Assembly: GCA_900543205.1 (NCBI GenBank)
Contig: UQQM01000025.1
Coordinates: 1-27,856, forward strand
Length of the DNA stretch: 27,856 bases
Reading direction: 5' to 3'
Source: an uncultured Bacteroides sp.
GTDB lineage: Bacteria; Bacteroidota; Bacteroidia; Bacteroidales; UBA932
Below the pieces are notes generated by a model, which worked only from the letters and a program-made list of their open reading frames with translations, was not told the origin of the DNA and searched no databases. The position numbers and the translations under genes were made by a program. Positions within the stretch are counted from its first letter, which is position 1. Each line of letters begins with the position of its first letter. Of the stretch, positions 21,213 through 27,856 are shown piece by piece.

Positions 21213-23018
21213 ATGAAAAACGCCATCAATTCCAGGTTTTTCCTTCTTGTCATTGCAACCATCCTATTGCTGGCTTCGGCTGCCTGTTCCAGTCAAAATA
21301 AAGAGATCAGGTCGATTCTTGATGCTGCGGACGCTTTAGTGATGGCACAGCCGGAAGCTGCTCTCGATACGTTGGCCGCAATAGACGACAACGTTAATCT
21401 CAACAGACCTAACCGAAATTTCTATAATCTGCTCACGACAGAAGCCAAATACAAAAGCTACTTCCCTGTCGCACAGGATTCAGCTATTTTTAAGGTCGTA
21501 GATTATTACAGAAAGAAAGGGCCGGACAACCGACTGGCTCGCGCCCTGATGATGCAAGGCGCAGTCTATGAAGAAAGGTTCGAACCGACAAACGCACTGG
21601 AATCCTACAAAGAGGCGGAATCCATAGCCGTGCTTTGTGACGATAAAGAGCAAATGGGAATACTGAATTCAAGAATTGGGGAGGTTTACCAAGTAAGCAT
21701 CATAAACGGTCAGGAAGCGGTCAATTATTACCTGAAATCTTTAGAGTGCTTTAAAAGCATCAATAATGAAAATAGAATCATGCATACTCTGCTCGCCTTA
21801 TCCCGAGCCTACCTGCTGGTTGATTCTATAGATGTTTCTGAAAAATATTTGAAGGAAAGTTTCAATATAGCCGACAAATACGCAGACCGTATCTGTCTGC
21901 TTTCCGGTTACGAACTGCTGACCCACATCTATGAATTAAAGGAGGATTACCGTTCTGTCGTCACGGTTGCCAATGAAGCGATTTCGATTTTAGGAGAGAA
22001 TCCTCAAAACAGCATAGAAAGAGATATGTACGTTACCATTCTCAATAATTGTGCGCAAAGTTATGTCTGGCAAGGCAAACTGGATTCTGCAAGAGCCATC
22101 TCATCAAAACTTCCTTTGAACACGCAATACGACAGTCTGATTTTCTATTCTCTTCATTCTGACATCGCCTCGGCCGAAGACAATTGGCAGGAAGCCTTTG
22201 AATATCAGGCTGAATCCGATAGAATTGCAGACGAAATGAAACAAGCGTCATACGACGCCCAGCTCGTGGAGGTGGAGAAGAAGTATGAGAACTCCGTACT
22301 CAGGGAGGAGCTCTACAAGCGCAACAACAGGATCCTCGTCCTCGTTGCCGTCTTCAGCGTGCTCTCCCTCGCGGCCGGCAGCGTCTTCTTCCTGCTCCGG
22401 CGCTTGCTCAGGCGCCAGAAAGCCGAAATCGACAGGCAGACCGGCATCGCCCGCAAGCTCCACGACACCGCTTCACGCCTCGAGCTCGACCTGAAGTCCA
22501 AGGCCTCCGAGGCCGACGCACTCAAACTCGAGAAGCAGCAGGAGGAAGAAACCCGCAAGGAACTCGAAGCCATGCTCACCCGGCAGTCCAGCTCGAACCA
22601 GGAGCTAATGCGGTACTACAGCATGGCCCGCAAGGCGATGCAGGACATCGTGAACATCTACGACTCGCGCAGCTCCAACCCCAGGCATTTCATGGACGAG
22701 GCCCTCGAGGTCGCACGCGGCTTCATCATGGACATGAACTCCCCGCGCAACGCCGCCGCGATGATAGAGACCGCCTACCCGAGCTTCCTCAAGAAGCTCT
22801 CCGCAGACTTCCCCGCCCTGCAGGACGACGACCTGCACCTGATCGCACTCACCTGCTGCGGCTATCCCAACGGCGCCGTCTGCACCATACTGGGCATCTC
22901 CGAATCCAACCTCGCAGTGCGCAAGACCCGACTCGCCCATAAGATGGGGATAGACACGAGCCTAGCCAAATATCTCCGCAGGAGGCTCGCTACTTCCGCT
23001 CCTTCCGCAGGGCGATAA
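21213..23018 (+). CDS. Membrane-anchored TPR sensor/HTH regulator (Bacteroidota type)
   Basis: The 601-residue protein is of the TPR-transmembrane-HTH kind common in Bacteroidota. It begins with a hydrophobic signal/lipoprotein-like segment (LLVIATILLLASAAC, Cys 25), then helical TPR-type repeats to about residue 340. A transmembrane helix (ILVLVAVFSVLSLAAGSVFFLL, about 371-392) leads to a coiled coil (about 400-465) and a C-terminal LuxR/GerE-like helix-turn-helix (DDLHLIALTCCGYPNGAVCTILGISESNLAV, about 538-570). The ATG at 21213 was chosen because it gives a normal export signal; an ATG at 21105 adds 36 unrelated residues. The 5' two-thirds is AT-rich and the 3' third GC-rich. Its target genes are unknown. 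The 3' end overlaps the next gene by 29 bp. Confidence 0.85.
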   Translation: MKNAINSRFFLLVIATILLLASAACSSQNKEIRSILDAADALVMAQPEAALDTLAAIDDNVNLNRPNRNFYNLLTTEAKYKSYFPVAQDSAIFKVVDYYRKKGPDNRLARALMMQGAVYEERFEPTNALESYKEAESIAVLCDDKEQMGILNSRIGEVYQVSIINGQEAVNYYLKSLECFKSINNENRIMHTLLALSRAYLLVDSIDVSEKYLKESFNIADKYADRICLLSGYELLTHIYELKEDYRSVVTVANEAISILGENPQNSIERDMYVTILNNCAQSYVWQGKLDSARAISSKLPLNTQYDSLIFYSLHSDIASAEDNWQEAFEYQAESDRIADEMKQASYDAQLVEVEKKYENSVLREELYKRNNRILVLVAVFSVLSLAAGSVFFLLRRLLRRQKAEIDRQTGIARKLHDTASRLELDLKSKASEADALKLEKQQEEETRKELEAMLTRQSSSNQELMRYYSMARKAMQDIVNIYDSRSSNPRHFMDEALEVARGFIMDMNSPRNAAAMIETAYPSFLKKLSADFPALQDDDLHLIALTCCGYPNGAVCTILGISESNLAVRKTRLAHKMGIDTSLAKYLRRRLATSAPSAGR

Positions 23019-23913
23019 GCTCGAGCACGGTCACCAGGGCGGCGCCGACAATGCAGCAGATGACTGCGGCGGGAACCTGCATGTCGATTTCGGCTATGGA
23101 GCCGGTGCGCAGGAGCTGGGCCTCCGTGACCGTGGCCATGTCGCTCCACGGCCAGACCTTCACAAGGGAGCCTATGATGAAACCGGCCAGCACGAGCAGG
23201 GTGGACCTGTGGTAGCGCGCAAGCAGCCAGTGCAGGAACTTGGAGAATGCGAGTATGCCGACAAGCGCCCCGAGGATGAAAATCACCACTATAGCGAAGT
23301 CCAGGGCCACTCCGTCACCCGACAGAATCTTCGTGAGCGTCGACAGCATGAACTCATACTTGCCGAGAATCAGCAGGATGAAACTGCCGCTGATGCCGGG
23401 CAGTATCATCGCGCAGATGGCTATCGCGCCCGAAAGGAAGATGAACCACAGCGCATCCGGAGTCTCCGTCGGCGACAGGGTGCAGACCACCACGCCGAGG
23501 ACGATTCCGAGAACCAGCATCAGCCCGTCCTTCAGCTTCCATGCCTTGATGTCCCTCAGGATGAAGACCGAGGAAGCCACTATGAGGCCGAAGAAGAACG
23601 CCCAGGTCGGAACCGGCAGATGGCTGAGCAGATAGGTCATCAGCTTGGCCAGAGACATGATGCTGATGAGGATTCCGGCGACTACCGAAATCAGGAAGTT
23701 TCCGTTGATATGCTTCCAGAAATCCCGGAACCTGCCCTTGAAAAGCAGCTTCACGGCAGTCCCGTTGATATTGTTGATGGAGCCCACGAGCTCCTCGTAG
23801 ATTCCTGTCATGAAGGCTATCGTGCCCCCGGAGACGCCGGGAATCACATCCGCCGCACCCATGCCTATGCCTTTGAGGCCGACAAGAAGGTATTTACTAA
23901 GTGAGTTGTTCAT
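22990..23913 (-). CDS. DUF368 family membrane protein, probable undecaprenyl-phosphate translocase (PopT-like)
   Basis: DUF368 proteins (PopT) have been shown in other bacteria to return undecaprenyl phosphate, the lipid carrier for peptidoglycan and surface glycans, across the inner membrane. The 307-residue protein has the family signature GMGAADVIPGVSGGTIAF at residues 17-34 and a second, related PGISGSFILLILGKYE motif near the middle, giving an internally repeated fold with about eight hydrophobic helices. It begins with a 4-bp ATGA overlap with the upstream small gene, so it is translationally coupled. Its 3' end overlaps the convergent regulator gene by 29 bp. Family assignment is firm; the carrier function is by homology. 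Confidence 0.9.
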   Translation of the reverse strand: MNNSLSKYLLVGLKGIGMGAADVIPGVSGGTIAFMTGIYEELVGSINNINGTAVKLLFKGRFRDFWKHINGNFLISVVAGILISIMSLAKLMTYLLSHLPVPTWAFFFGLIVASSVFILRDIKAWKLKDGLMLVLGIVLGVVVCTLSPTETPDALWFIFLSGAIAICAMILPGISGSFILLILGKYEFMLSTLTKILSGDGVALDFAIVVIFILGALVGILAFSKFLHWLLARYHRSTLLVLAGFIIGSLVKVWPWSDMATVTEAQLLRTGSIAEIDMQVPAAVICCIVGAALVTVLELIALRKERK

Positions 23914-24392
23914 TTTATCTTGAGCAAATATTCAGATATGGTCTCGAACACTGCGGCCTGGTCGGCCTGCCCGCCTTCGGGCAGACCGACACAAAGGTCG
24001 AAAATCTCCCCGGTCAGCCGGACCCGTCCCACCTTGAACCTTGCCGGGCTGCACCTCGCCTCGAACTCCGACGCGAAATTGCCGGGGTCGTCGGAAAGGG
24101 AGATGAAAAGGTCCTCGCCGCGCCCCGTACCCGCAGGAATCCTGAAACGCCGGCGCATGAAGCCGGCATAGTTGAGCTGCGCACTGTCGGGACGCAGCAG
24201 CAGAAGTCCGATATTCCGCGCCGAGAAGAACTTCCTGACCGCCGATTCTGCGGCGTCCGCGCCCGGCAGCCCGGAATCTATGAAGACGGCCGCAGACTTC
24301 ACCGACTCCAGGGGAAGCATGCGTTGGGAGACCTTGCTTCCGTTCTTCGCCAGTGCCATCCTGCGGACCAGATATTTCAGAAGATTCGTCAT
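23910..24392 (-). CDS. Small uncharacterised protein (possibly the Bacteroidota DUF6913 family)
   Basis: The 160-residue product has no signal peptide or membrane helix. It has a basic N-terminus (NLLKYLVRRMALAKNGSKV), an alpha/beta-like middle with SAAVFIDSGLPG and NIGLLLLRPDSA, and a C-terminal half with DLFISLSDDPGNF and SPARFKVGRVRLTGEIFDLCVGLP. The pattern of a short helix, a buried IDSG strand, and an ISL-D...ARFKVG segment recalls small Bacteroidota proteins grouped as DUF6913; this comes from memory and is unverified. It overlaps both neighbours by 4 bp (ATGA), so it is almost certainly real and co-expressed with the kinase and the DUF368 protein. Function unknown. Confidence 0.8.
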   Translation of the reverse strand: MTNLLKYLVRRMALAKNGSKVSQRMLPLESVKSAAVFIDSGLPGADAAESAVRKFFSARNIGLLLLRPDSAQLNYAGFMRRRFRIPAGTGRGEDLFISLSDDPGNFASEFEARCSPARFKVGRVRLTGEIFDLCVGLPEGGQADQAAVFETISEYLLKIK

Positions 24393-25390
24393 TTCGGGGA
24401 GACCGAAGCAATAAGCTCGCGCAGCTCCCGCTTGGCAACCTTCCAGCGGGGGATGTCTATCTTGGTGCCTATCACCTCGACCACCTTGGCGGCTATTATG
24501 GAGCCGGCCTCACCGCAGACCTTGAGCGGCAGACCGAGGGAATGCGCGTACAGGAAACCTGCGGCGTATGTGTCGCCGGCTCCCGTGGCGTCGATGGTGT
24601 CGGCGGGCCAAGCCTCGATGAAGTGATTCTCGTCGCCGGACTTTATCATGCTGCCGTCCTTTCCGACCTTGACCACGGCGATGCTGCACATCTTCGCGAT
24701 TTCGTCGAGCGCCTTCGCGGGGTCGGGAATCCCGGTGAAGGACCTGGCCTCCGTCTCGTTGGCGAAGACTATGTCCACGTACTTATCCACGATGTCGTGG
24801 AGGAAGGCCTGGTTGGACTCGACCACGTTGTACGAGGCCATGTCGATGGAAATCAGGCAGCCGGCCTGACGGGCATACTCCACCGCCCTGCGCACGAGGT
24901 CCTGGTTCTGCACCAGATAGCCCTCGATATGGAAGTAGTCGTAGCCTTCGAACCATTCCGGCCGGAGGTCATCGGGAACCAGGTCAAGGGCGGCCCCCAG
25001 GTATACCGCAAAGGTGCGCTCGGCATTTCCGCCGCTCACGAAGACCATGGAGCGTCCGCTTGAATGCGGGCTCTTCAGCAGCCGGGTCCTGACCCCGTAC
25101 TGCTCCTGGTCGCTCTTGAAGAGCTCTCCCAGCTCGTCGTCGCCTATCTTGCCTATGAAGCCCGAAGGCATTCCGAGTATCGCGGTGCAGGTGATGGTGT
25201 TGGCCGCCGAACCTCCGGCCACGTATTTCACGCCCAGGGGCTTGAGCGCGGCCCAGATGCCGTCGCCGGTCTTCATGTCCACATGCTGCATGCTCCCTTT
25301 GGGGAGGTGGAAGGTGTTCAGAAGGCTGTCGTCGGGAAGGACGGCAAGAATGTCGGTGAGTGCGTTGCCTATGCCAAGTATAGATTTCAT
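24389..25390 (-). CDS. PfkB-family carbohydrate/nucleoside kinase, adenosine-kinase-like
   Basis: The 333-residue protein is a ribokinase-fold (PfkB) kinase. Visible motifs are the N-terminal GIGNALTDILA, the substrate-binding GGSAANT (59-65), the NETE motif (211-214, magnesium/phosphate), and the C-terminal signature DATGAGDTYAAGF with the anion hole GAGD at 270-273 and catalytic Asp 273. The N-terminal LPKGSMQHVD and the overall length resemble adenosine kinases more than fructokinases, so phosphorylation of adenosine or a related nucleoside is the best guess. It is the first gene of a three-gene operon with 4-bp overlaps. A perfect -7 box lies just upstream of its ATG. Confidence 0.88.
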   Translation of the reverse strand: MKSILGIGNALTDILAVLPDDSLLNTFHLPKGSMQHVDMKTGDGIWAALKPLGVKYVAGGSAANTITCTAILGMPSGFIGKIGDDELGELFKSDQEQYGVRTRLLKSPHSSGRSMVFVSGGNAERTFAVYLGAALDLVPDDLRPEWFEGYDYFHIEGYLVQNQDLVRRAVEYARQAGCLISIDMASYNVVESNQAFLHDIVDKYVDIVFANETEARSFTGIPDPAKALDEIAKMCSIAVVKVGKDGSMIKSGDENHFIEAWPADTIDATGAGDTYAAGFLYAHSLGLPLKVCGEAGSIIAAKVVEVIGTKIDIPRWKVAKRELRELIASVSPK

Positions 25391-25397
25391 AAGATTA

Positions 25398-25405
25398 CAA
25401 AATTA
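25398..25405 (-). promoter_or_regulatory. -7 box directly upstream of the PfkB kinase gene
   Basis: On the - strand these bases read TAATTTTG, a perfect match to TAnnTTTG, ending 7 bp before the kinase ATG. Transcription from it would start at or next to the start codon. No -33 TTTG was found about 20 bp upstream. Confidence 0.45.
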
Positions 25406-25417
25406 ATATAAATATCG

Positions 25418-25425
25418 TAAATTCG
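25418..25425 (+). promoter_or_regulatory. Candidate -7 box for the UPF0104 protein/asnA pair
   Basis: TAAATTCG matches TAnnTTTG at seven of eight positions and lies 30 bp upstream of the ATG at 25456. A short inverted repeat (AGCCGC and GCGGCT, 10-nt spacer) lies between the box and the start codon. Confidence 0.35.
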
Positions 25426-25455
25426 CGAGCCGCATCAGACAAGGCGGCTGCAGGA

Positions 25456-26430
25456 ATGAACAAAAAGCTCGGCAACACGATAAAATATCTGCTCTCGCTG
25501 GCGCTTGCCGGCGCACTGGTCTATTTCGCGCTCAGGGGGATAGACTGGAAGGCCTTCGGCGAGGGCCTCAGGGAGATACGCTGGGGCTACGCAGTCCTGT
25601 TCCTCGCCGTGTCCGTGATTGCCCTCATTTTCAGGGAGGAGCGGTGGAGGGCGATGATGCTGCCGCTGGACCCCGGGGTCAGGCGCATCGACGCATGGGA
25701 CGCCGCCAACGTCGGCAACCTGACCAACGTGGTGCTGCCCGGAGCCGGTGAATTCGTGCGCTGCGGCTACATCAGCTCGAAGAGTCTCGGCTACGACAAG
25801 GCATTCGGAACCATAGTCTGCGAAAGGGCATGGGATTTCCTTGCCGTCGGCCTGCTGTTCCTGCTGGCCCTGGCGCTGAAATGGAAAAGCTTCGGAGGTT
25901 TCTTCGTGGAGAACATCTGGCATCCCCTGCTCGGGCGTTCGGCTTCTGCATGGTGGCTGCTGATTCCCGCTGCGGCGTTTGTCGCGCTGGCGTGGGCGGT
26001 CTGGCGTTTCAGGAAGAAAAGCCGCGTCTGCGGAAAGATAGCCGGAGCCGCCGCCGGACTCTGGAAGGGAATCGCGAGCTTCGCGCAGATTCCGGACAAA
26101 TGGATGTTCCTGCTGTGTACCGTCGGAATCTGGACCATGTACCTGCTGATGACCTGGTCTGTGTTCCAGGCCGTGCCGGCGCTCTCGCACCTCGGCTTCA
26201 TCGACGCGCTCTTCATCTCGTCGGTGGGCAATTTCGCCTCGGTGATTCCGGTGCCCGGAGGCATCGGAGCCTACCACTACCTCGTGGCGCTCGCGCTACA
26301 GACGCTCTACGGCGCAAGCTGGGAGACGGGCATACTTGCGGCGACGCTCAACCACGAGATGCATGCCATAGTGGTCCTGCTGACAGGGGCGGTCTCCTAC
26401 ATTACGTTGACAGTCAGAAGAAAAAGATAA
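25456..26430 (+). CDS. UPF0104/LPG-synthase-type integral membrane protein (putative flippase-like)
   Basis: This 324-residue protein is very hydrophobic with about eight predicted membrane helices. It resembles the lysylphosphatidylglycerol synthase transmembrane (UPF0104/AglD) family: an N-terminal helix (YLLSLALAGALVYFAL), a R-x-x-RW-like segment (FREERWRAMM), NLTNVVLPGAGEFVRCGYIS, the ERAWDFLAV helix, and the late SSVGNFASVIPVPGGIGAYHYL signature. It lacks the soluble aminoacyl-transferase domain of full MprF, so it is not a complete lipid aminoacylase. Relatives are thought to move or modify lipids, but the substrate here is unknown. asnA starts 2 bp after its stop codon. Confidence 0.85.
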   Translation: MNKKLGNTIKYLLSLALAGALVYFALRGIDWKAFGEGLREIRWGYAVLFLAVSVIALIFREERWRAMMLPLDPGVRRIDAWDAANVGNLTNVVLPGAGEFVRCGYISSKSLGYDKAFGTIVCERAWDFLAVGLLFLLALALKWKSFGGFFVENIWHPLLGRSASAWWLLIPAAAFVALAWAVWRFRKKSRVCGKIAGAAAGLWKGIASFAQIPDKWMFLLCTVGIWTMYLLMTWSVFQAVPALSHLGFIDALFISSVGNFASVIPVPGGIGAYHYLVALALQTLYGASWETGILAATLNHEMHAIVVLLTGAVSYITLTVRRKR

Positions 26431-26431
26431 T

Positions 26432-27469
26432 ATGCAGCTCATACTCCCGAAAGGCTACCGCAACCTCCTGGGAAGCGTGGAAGAGACAGAGAAAGCAATA
26501 AAGTGCGTCAAGGACATGTTCCAGGAGAATCTTGCCGCCCAGCTCGCCCTGCTCAGGGTGACAGCTCCGATGGCAGTGCTGTCGGGGACAGGACTGAACG
26601 ACGAACTCAACGGAACTGAACGGCCCGTGAGCTTCCCGATAAAGGACATGGGCGAAAAGAGGGCCGAAGTTGTGCACTCGCTCGCGAAATGGAAGCGGCT
26701 CAAGCTCGCGGAGATGGGAGTTCCGCCCGGACGGGGCATATACACAGACATGAACGCGCTGCGGCCGGACGAAGAGCTGGACAACATCCACTCCATCTAT
26801 GTGGACCAGTGGGACTGGGAGAAGGCCGTGCGCCGCGAAGACAGGAGCATCGGCTTCCTGAAACGCACCGTACGCCGCATATACGAGGCCGTCAAGGTCA
26901 CCGAGAACCGCATATTCGTGGAGTTCCCTCAAATCGAGCCTATCCTGCCGGACGAAATACTGTTCATACACTCGGAGCGACTGCTGCAGATGTACCCCGG
27001 GCTGCCGCCCAAGGAAAGGGAACTGCATATCGTGAAGAAGCACGGTGCGGTGTTCATCATAGGCATAGGAGGGCGTCTCTCCGACGGGAAGCCGCACGAC
27101 GGCCGCGCTGCCGACTACGATGACTGGAGTTCTCCCGGAGAGGACGGACTTCCCGGTCTCAACGGCGACCTGCTGGTATGGAATCCCGTACTGGAGTGCG
27201 CCTTCGAGCTTTCGAGCATGGGAATACGGGTGGACGAGGCGGCGCTGCGGCTGCAGCTGGCGGAAAGGGGCGAGGAATGGAAGCAGGAGCTGATGTTCCA
27301 CCGCATGCTGCTCTCCGGACAGCTCCCCTGCACCATCGGCGGCGGAATCGGGCAGTCGCGGCTCTGCATGTTCCTGCTGCGCAAGGCCCACATCGGCGAA
27401 ATCCAGAGCAGCATCTGGCCTGTGGAGATGCGCACGGCCTGCCGGAACGCAGGAATCGAGCTGGTGTAG
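26432..27469 (+). CDS. asnA: Aspartate-ammonia ligase (asparagine synthetase A)
   Basis: AsnA makes asparagine from aspartate, ATP and ammonia, using a class II aminoacyl-tRNA synthetase-like core. The 345-residue sequence has the typical start LILPKGYRN followed by VEETEKAIKCVKDMFQENL. The middle contains IYTDMNALRPDEELDNIHSIYVDQWDWEK, and the C-terminal motif is TIGGGIGQSRLCMFLLRKAHIGEIQSSIWP. It is slightly longer than E. coli AsnA (330 residues). It is coupled to the upstream membrane protein gene (1-bp gap). No terminator was recognised; a G10 tract begins 27 bp after the stop codon. Confidence 0.97.
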   Translation: MQLILPKGYRNLLGSVEETEKAIKCVKDMFQENLAAQLALLRVTAPMAVLSGTGLNDELNGTERPVSFPIKDMGEKRAEVVHSLAKWKRLKLAEMGVPPGRGIYTDMNALRPDEELDNIHSIYVDQWDWEKAVRREDRSIGFLKRTVRRIYEAVKVTENRIFVEFPQIEPILPDEILFIHSERLLQMYPGLPPKERELHIVKKHGAVFIIGIGGRLSDGKPHDGRAADYDDWSSPGEDGLPGLNGDLLVWNPVLECAFELSSMGIRVDEAALRLQLAERGEEWKQELMFHRMLLSGQLPCTIGGGIGQSRLCMFLLRKAHIGEIQSSIWPVEMRTACRNAGIELV

Positions 27470-27495
27470 AGGCCGGAGGATGAGGCTTGCGCTGC

Positions 27496-27505
27496 GGGGG
27501 GGGGG
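27496..27505. repeat. G10 homopolymer tract
   Basis: Ten consecutive G residues lie between asnA and the tRNA-Arg gene. Such tracts slip easily during replication and are also prone to sequencing error. It lies outside any gene and 70 bp upstream of the tRNA promoter box. Confidence 0.9.
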
Positions 27506-27574
27506 CAAGTGTTCTGCCGATGTGGTTTTCAAAAAGTTTTGGCGCGGACGGCGCGGCTTGTAAAGGATTTTGAT

Positions 27575-27582
27575 TATCTTTG
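27575..27582 (+). promoter_or_regulatory. -7 box for tRNA-Arg
   Basis: TATCTTTG is a perfect match to the Bacteroidota -7 box TAnnTTTG and lies 25 bp before the tRNA. A TTG at 27558-27560 is 14 bp upstream, closer than the usual spacing, so the -33 element is uncertain. Confidence 0.6.
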
Positions 27583-27607
27583 CAGTCTTCCGCGAAGGAA
27601 GGGTATC

Positions 27608-27681
27608 GGTTCCGTAGCTCAGCTGGATAGAGCAACAGCCTTCTAAGCTGTGGGTCGCGCGTTCGAATCGCGCCGGAATCA
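27608..27681 (+). tRNA. tRNA-Arg (anticodon TCT)
   Basis: A full cloverleaf is present. The acceptor stem is GGTTCCG (27608-27614) with CGGAATC (27674-27680) and one G-U pair. The D arm is GCTC/GAGC. The anticodon stem is ACAGC/GCTGT with loop CTTCTAA and anticodon TCT at 27642-27644. The T stem is GCGCG/CGCGC with loop TTCGAAT, and the discriminator is A. CCA is not encoded. It reads AGA codons (and AGG, through wobble or another tRNA), which is relevant because AGG is frequent in these genes. Confidence 0.97.
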
Positions 27682-27692
27682 CTCTGAATTTC

Positions 27693-27726
27693 AAGCAGTT
27701 GCCTCGGGGCGGCTGCTTTTCTTTTT
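27693..27726 (+). terminator. Intrinsic terminator after tRNA-Arg
   Basis: AAGCAGTTGCC (27693-27703) and GGCGGCTGCTT (27708-27718) pair over 11 positions with two G-U pairs around a TCGG loop, followed by TTCTTTTT. It lies 11 bp downstream of the tRNA. Confidence 0.88.
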
Positions 27727-27856
27727 ATGCTGGAATCCTGCTGTTCATCATGTTCAGCTTGCCGAGTAGCACATCCTCAAAACAACAGCTTTTCGGAAAT
27801 TGGCCTAGTTGACATTTGGGGTGATGGAATCACTGCAATGTATTGATTTTAATATA
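27727..27856. other. End of window, no supported gene
   Basis: The last 130 bases after the tRNA-Arg terminator contain no gene I can support. A 34-codon open stretch on the - strand (27725-27829) has no credible start. GC content drops towards the end of the window. As sequence downstream of a tRNA gene it could be an integration site or the edge of another element, but no repeat of the tRNA 3' end is visible. Confidence 0.5.

Noticed and set aside
27725..27829. 34-codon open stretch on the - strand ending in a small protein-like sequence (KLNMMNSRIPA).
   Set aside because: It overlaps the tRNA terminator, has an in-frame stop upstream within the window and no convincing start codon; an insertion-sequence remnant is possible but cannot be supported.

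Overview
The window looks like a chromosomal segment from a high-GC member of the Bacteroidales (Bacteroidota). Reasons: the order tRNA-Trp / secE / nusG / rplK / rplA / rplJ / rplL / rpoB / rpoC; promoter-like boxes of the Bacteroidota form TAnnTTTG with few Shine-Dalgarno sites; an AsnA-type asparagine synthetase; and a TPR-transmembrane-HTH regulator of the kind common in this phylum. An Alistipes-like or related gut lineage is plausible, but this is inference and no 16S gene is present.

Region 1 (1-11380) is the transcription/translation super-operon on the + strand. It starts inside the last bases of a tRNA, probably tRNA-Trp. It then runs through SecE, NusG, L11, L1, L10 (with an unusual Ala/Glu/Pro tail), L7/L12, a strong attenuator-like hairpin, RpoB and RpoC, and ends at a clear intrinsic terminator. 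Zinc and catalytic residues of RpoC are intact and the rifampicin region of RpoB looks wild type.

Region 2 (11381-18619) is a sulfur amino acid and one-carbon block. A probable Fe-S L-cysteine desulfidase (CyuA/UPF0597 family), MetF and cobalamin-dependent MetH form a tight + strand operon. Cysteinyl-tRNA synthetase converges on it from the other strand with only 3 bp between stop codons. The MetH reactivation domain is shortened and divergent. A perfect 10-bp inverted repeat overlaps the likely promoter of the operon.

Region 3 (18620-23018) holds exonuclease III, a gene-poor 630-bp stretch with two different short-unit repeats, a small outer-membrane beta-barrel protein on the - strand, and a membrane-anchored TPR/HTH regulator. 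The 5' two-thirds of the regulator gene and its upstream region are AT-rich, while its 3' third is as GC-rich as the rest of the window. This suggests replacement of the sensor half by recombination and is the most interesting feature here.

Region 4 (22990-27856) contains a - strand operon of three genes joined by 4-bp ATGA overlaps: a PfkB-family (adenosine-kinase-like) kinase, a small unrecognised protein, and a DUF368/PopT-type undecaprenyl-phosphate translocase. It also contains a divergent + strand pair (UPF0104/LPG-synthase-type membrane protein and asnA), a G10 tract, a complete tRNA-Arg(TCT) with its own -7 box and terminator, and a short tail with no supported gene.

Most of the window is ordinary housekeeping sequence. 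I found no convincing new multi-gene system. The leads worth checking are the mosaic regulator, the repeat-bearing gene-free stretch, the unusual MetH and L10 C-termini, and the operator-like palindrome at cyuA.
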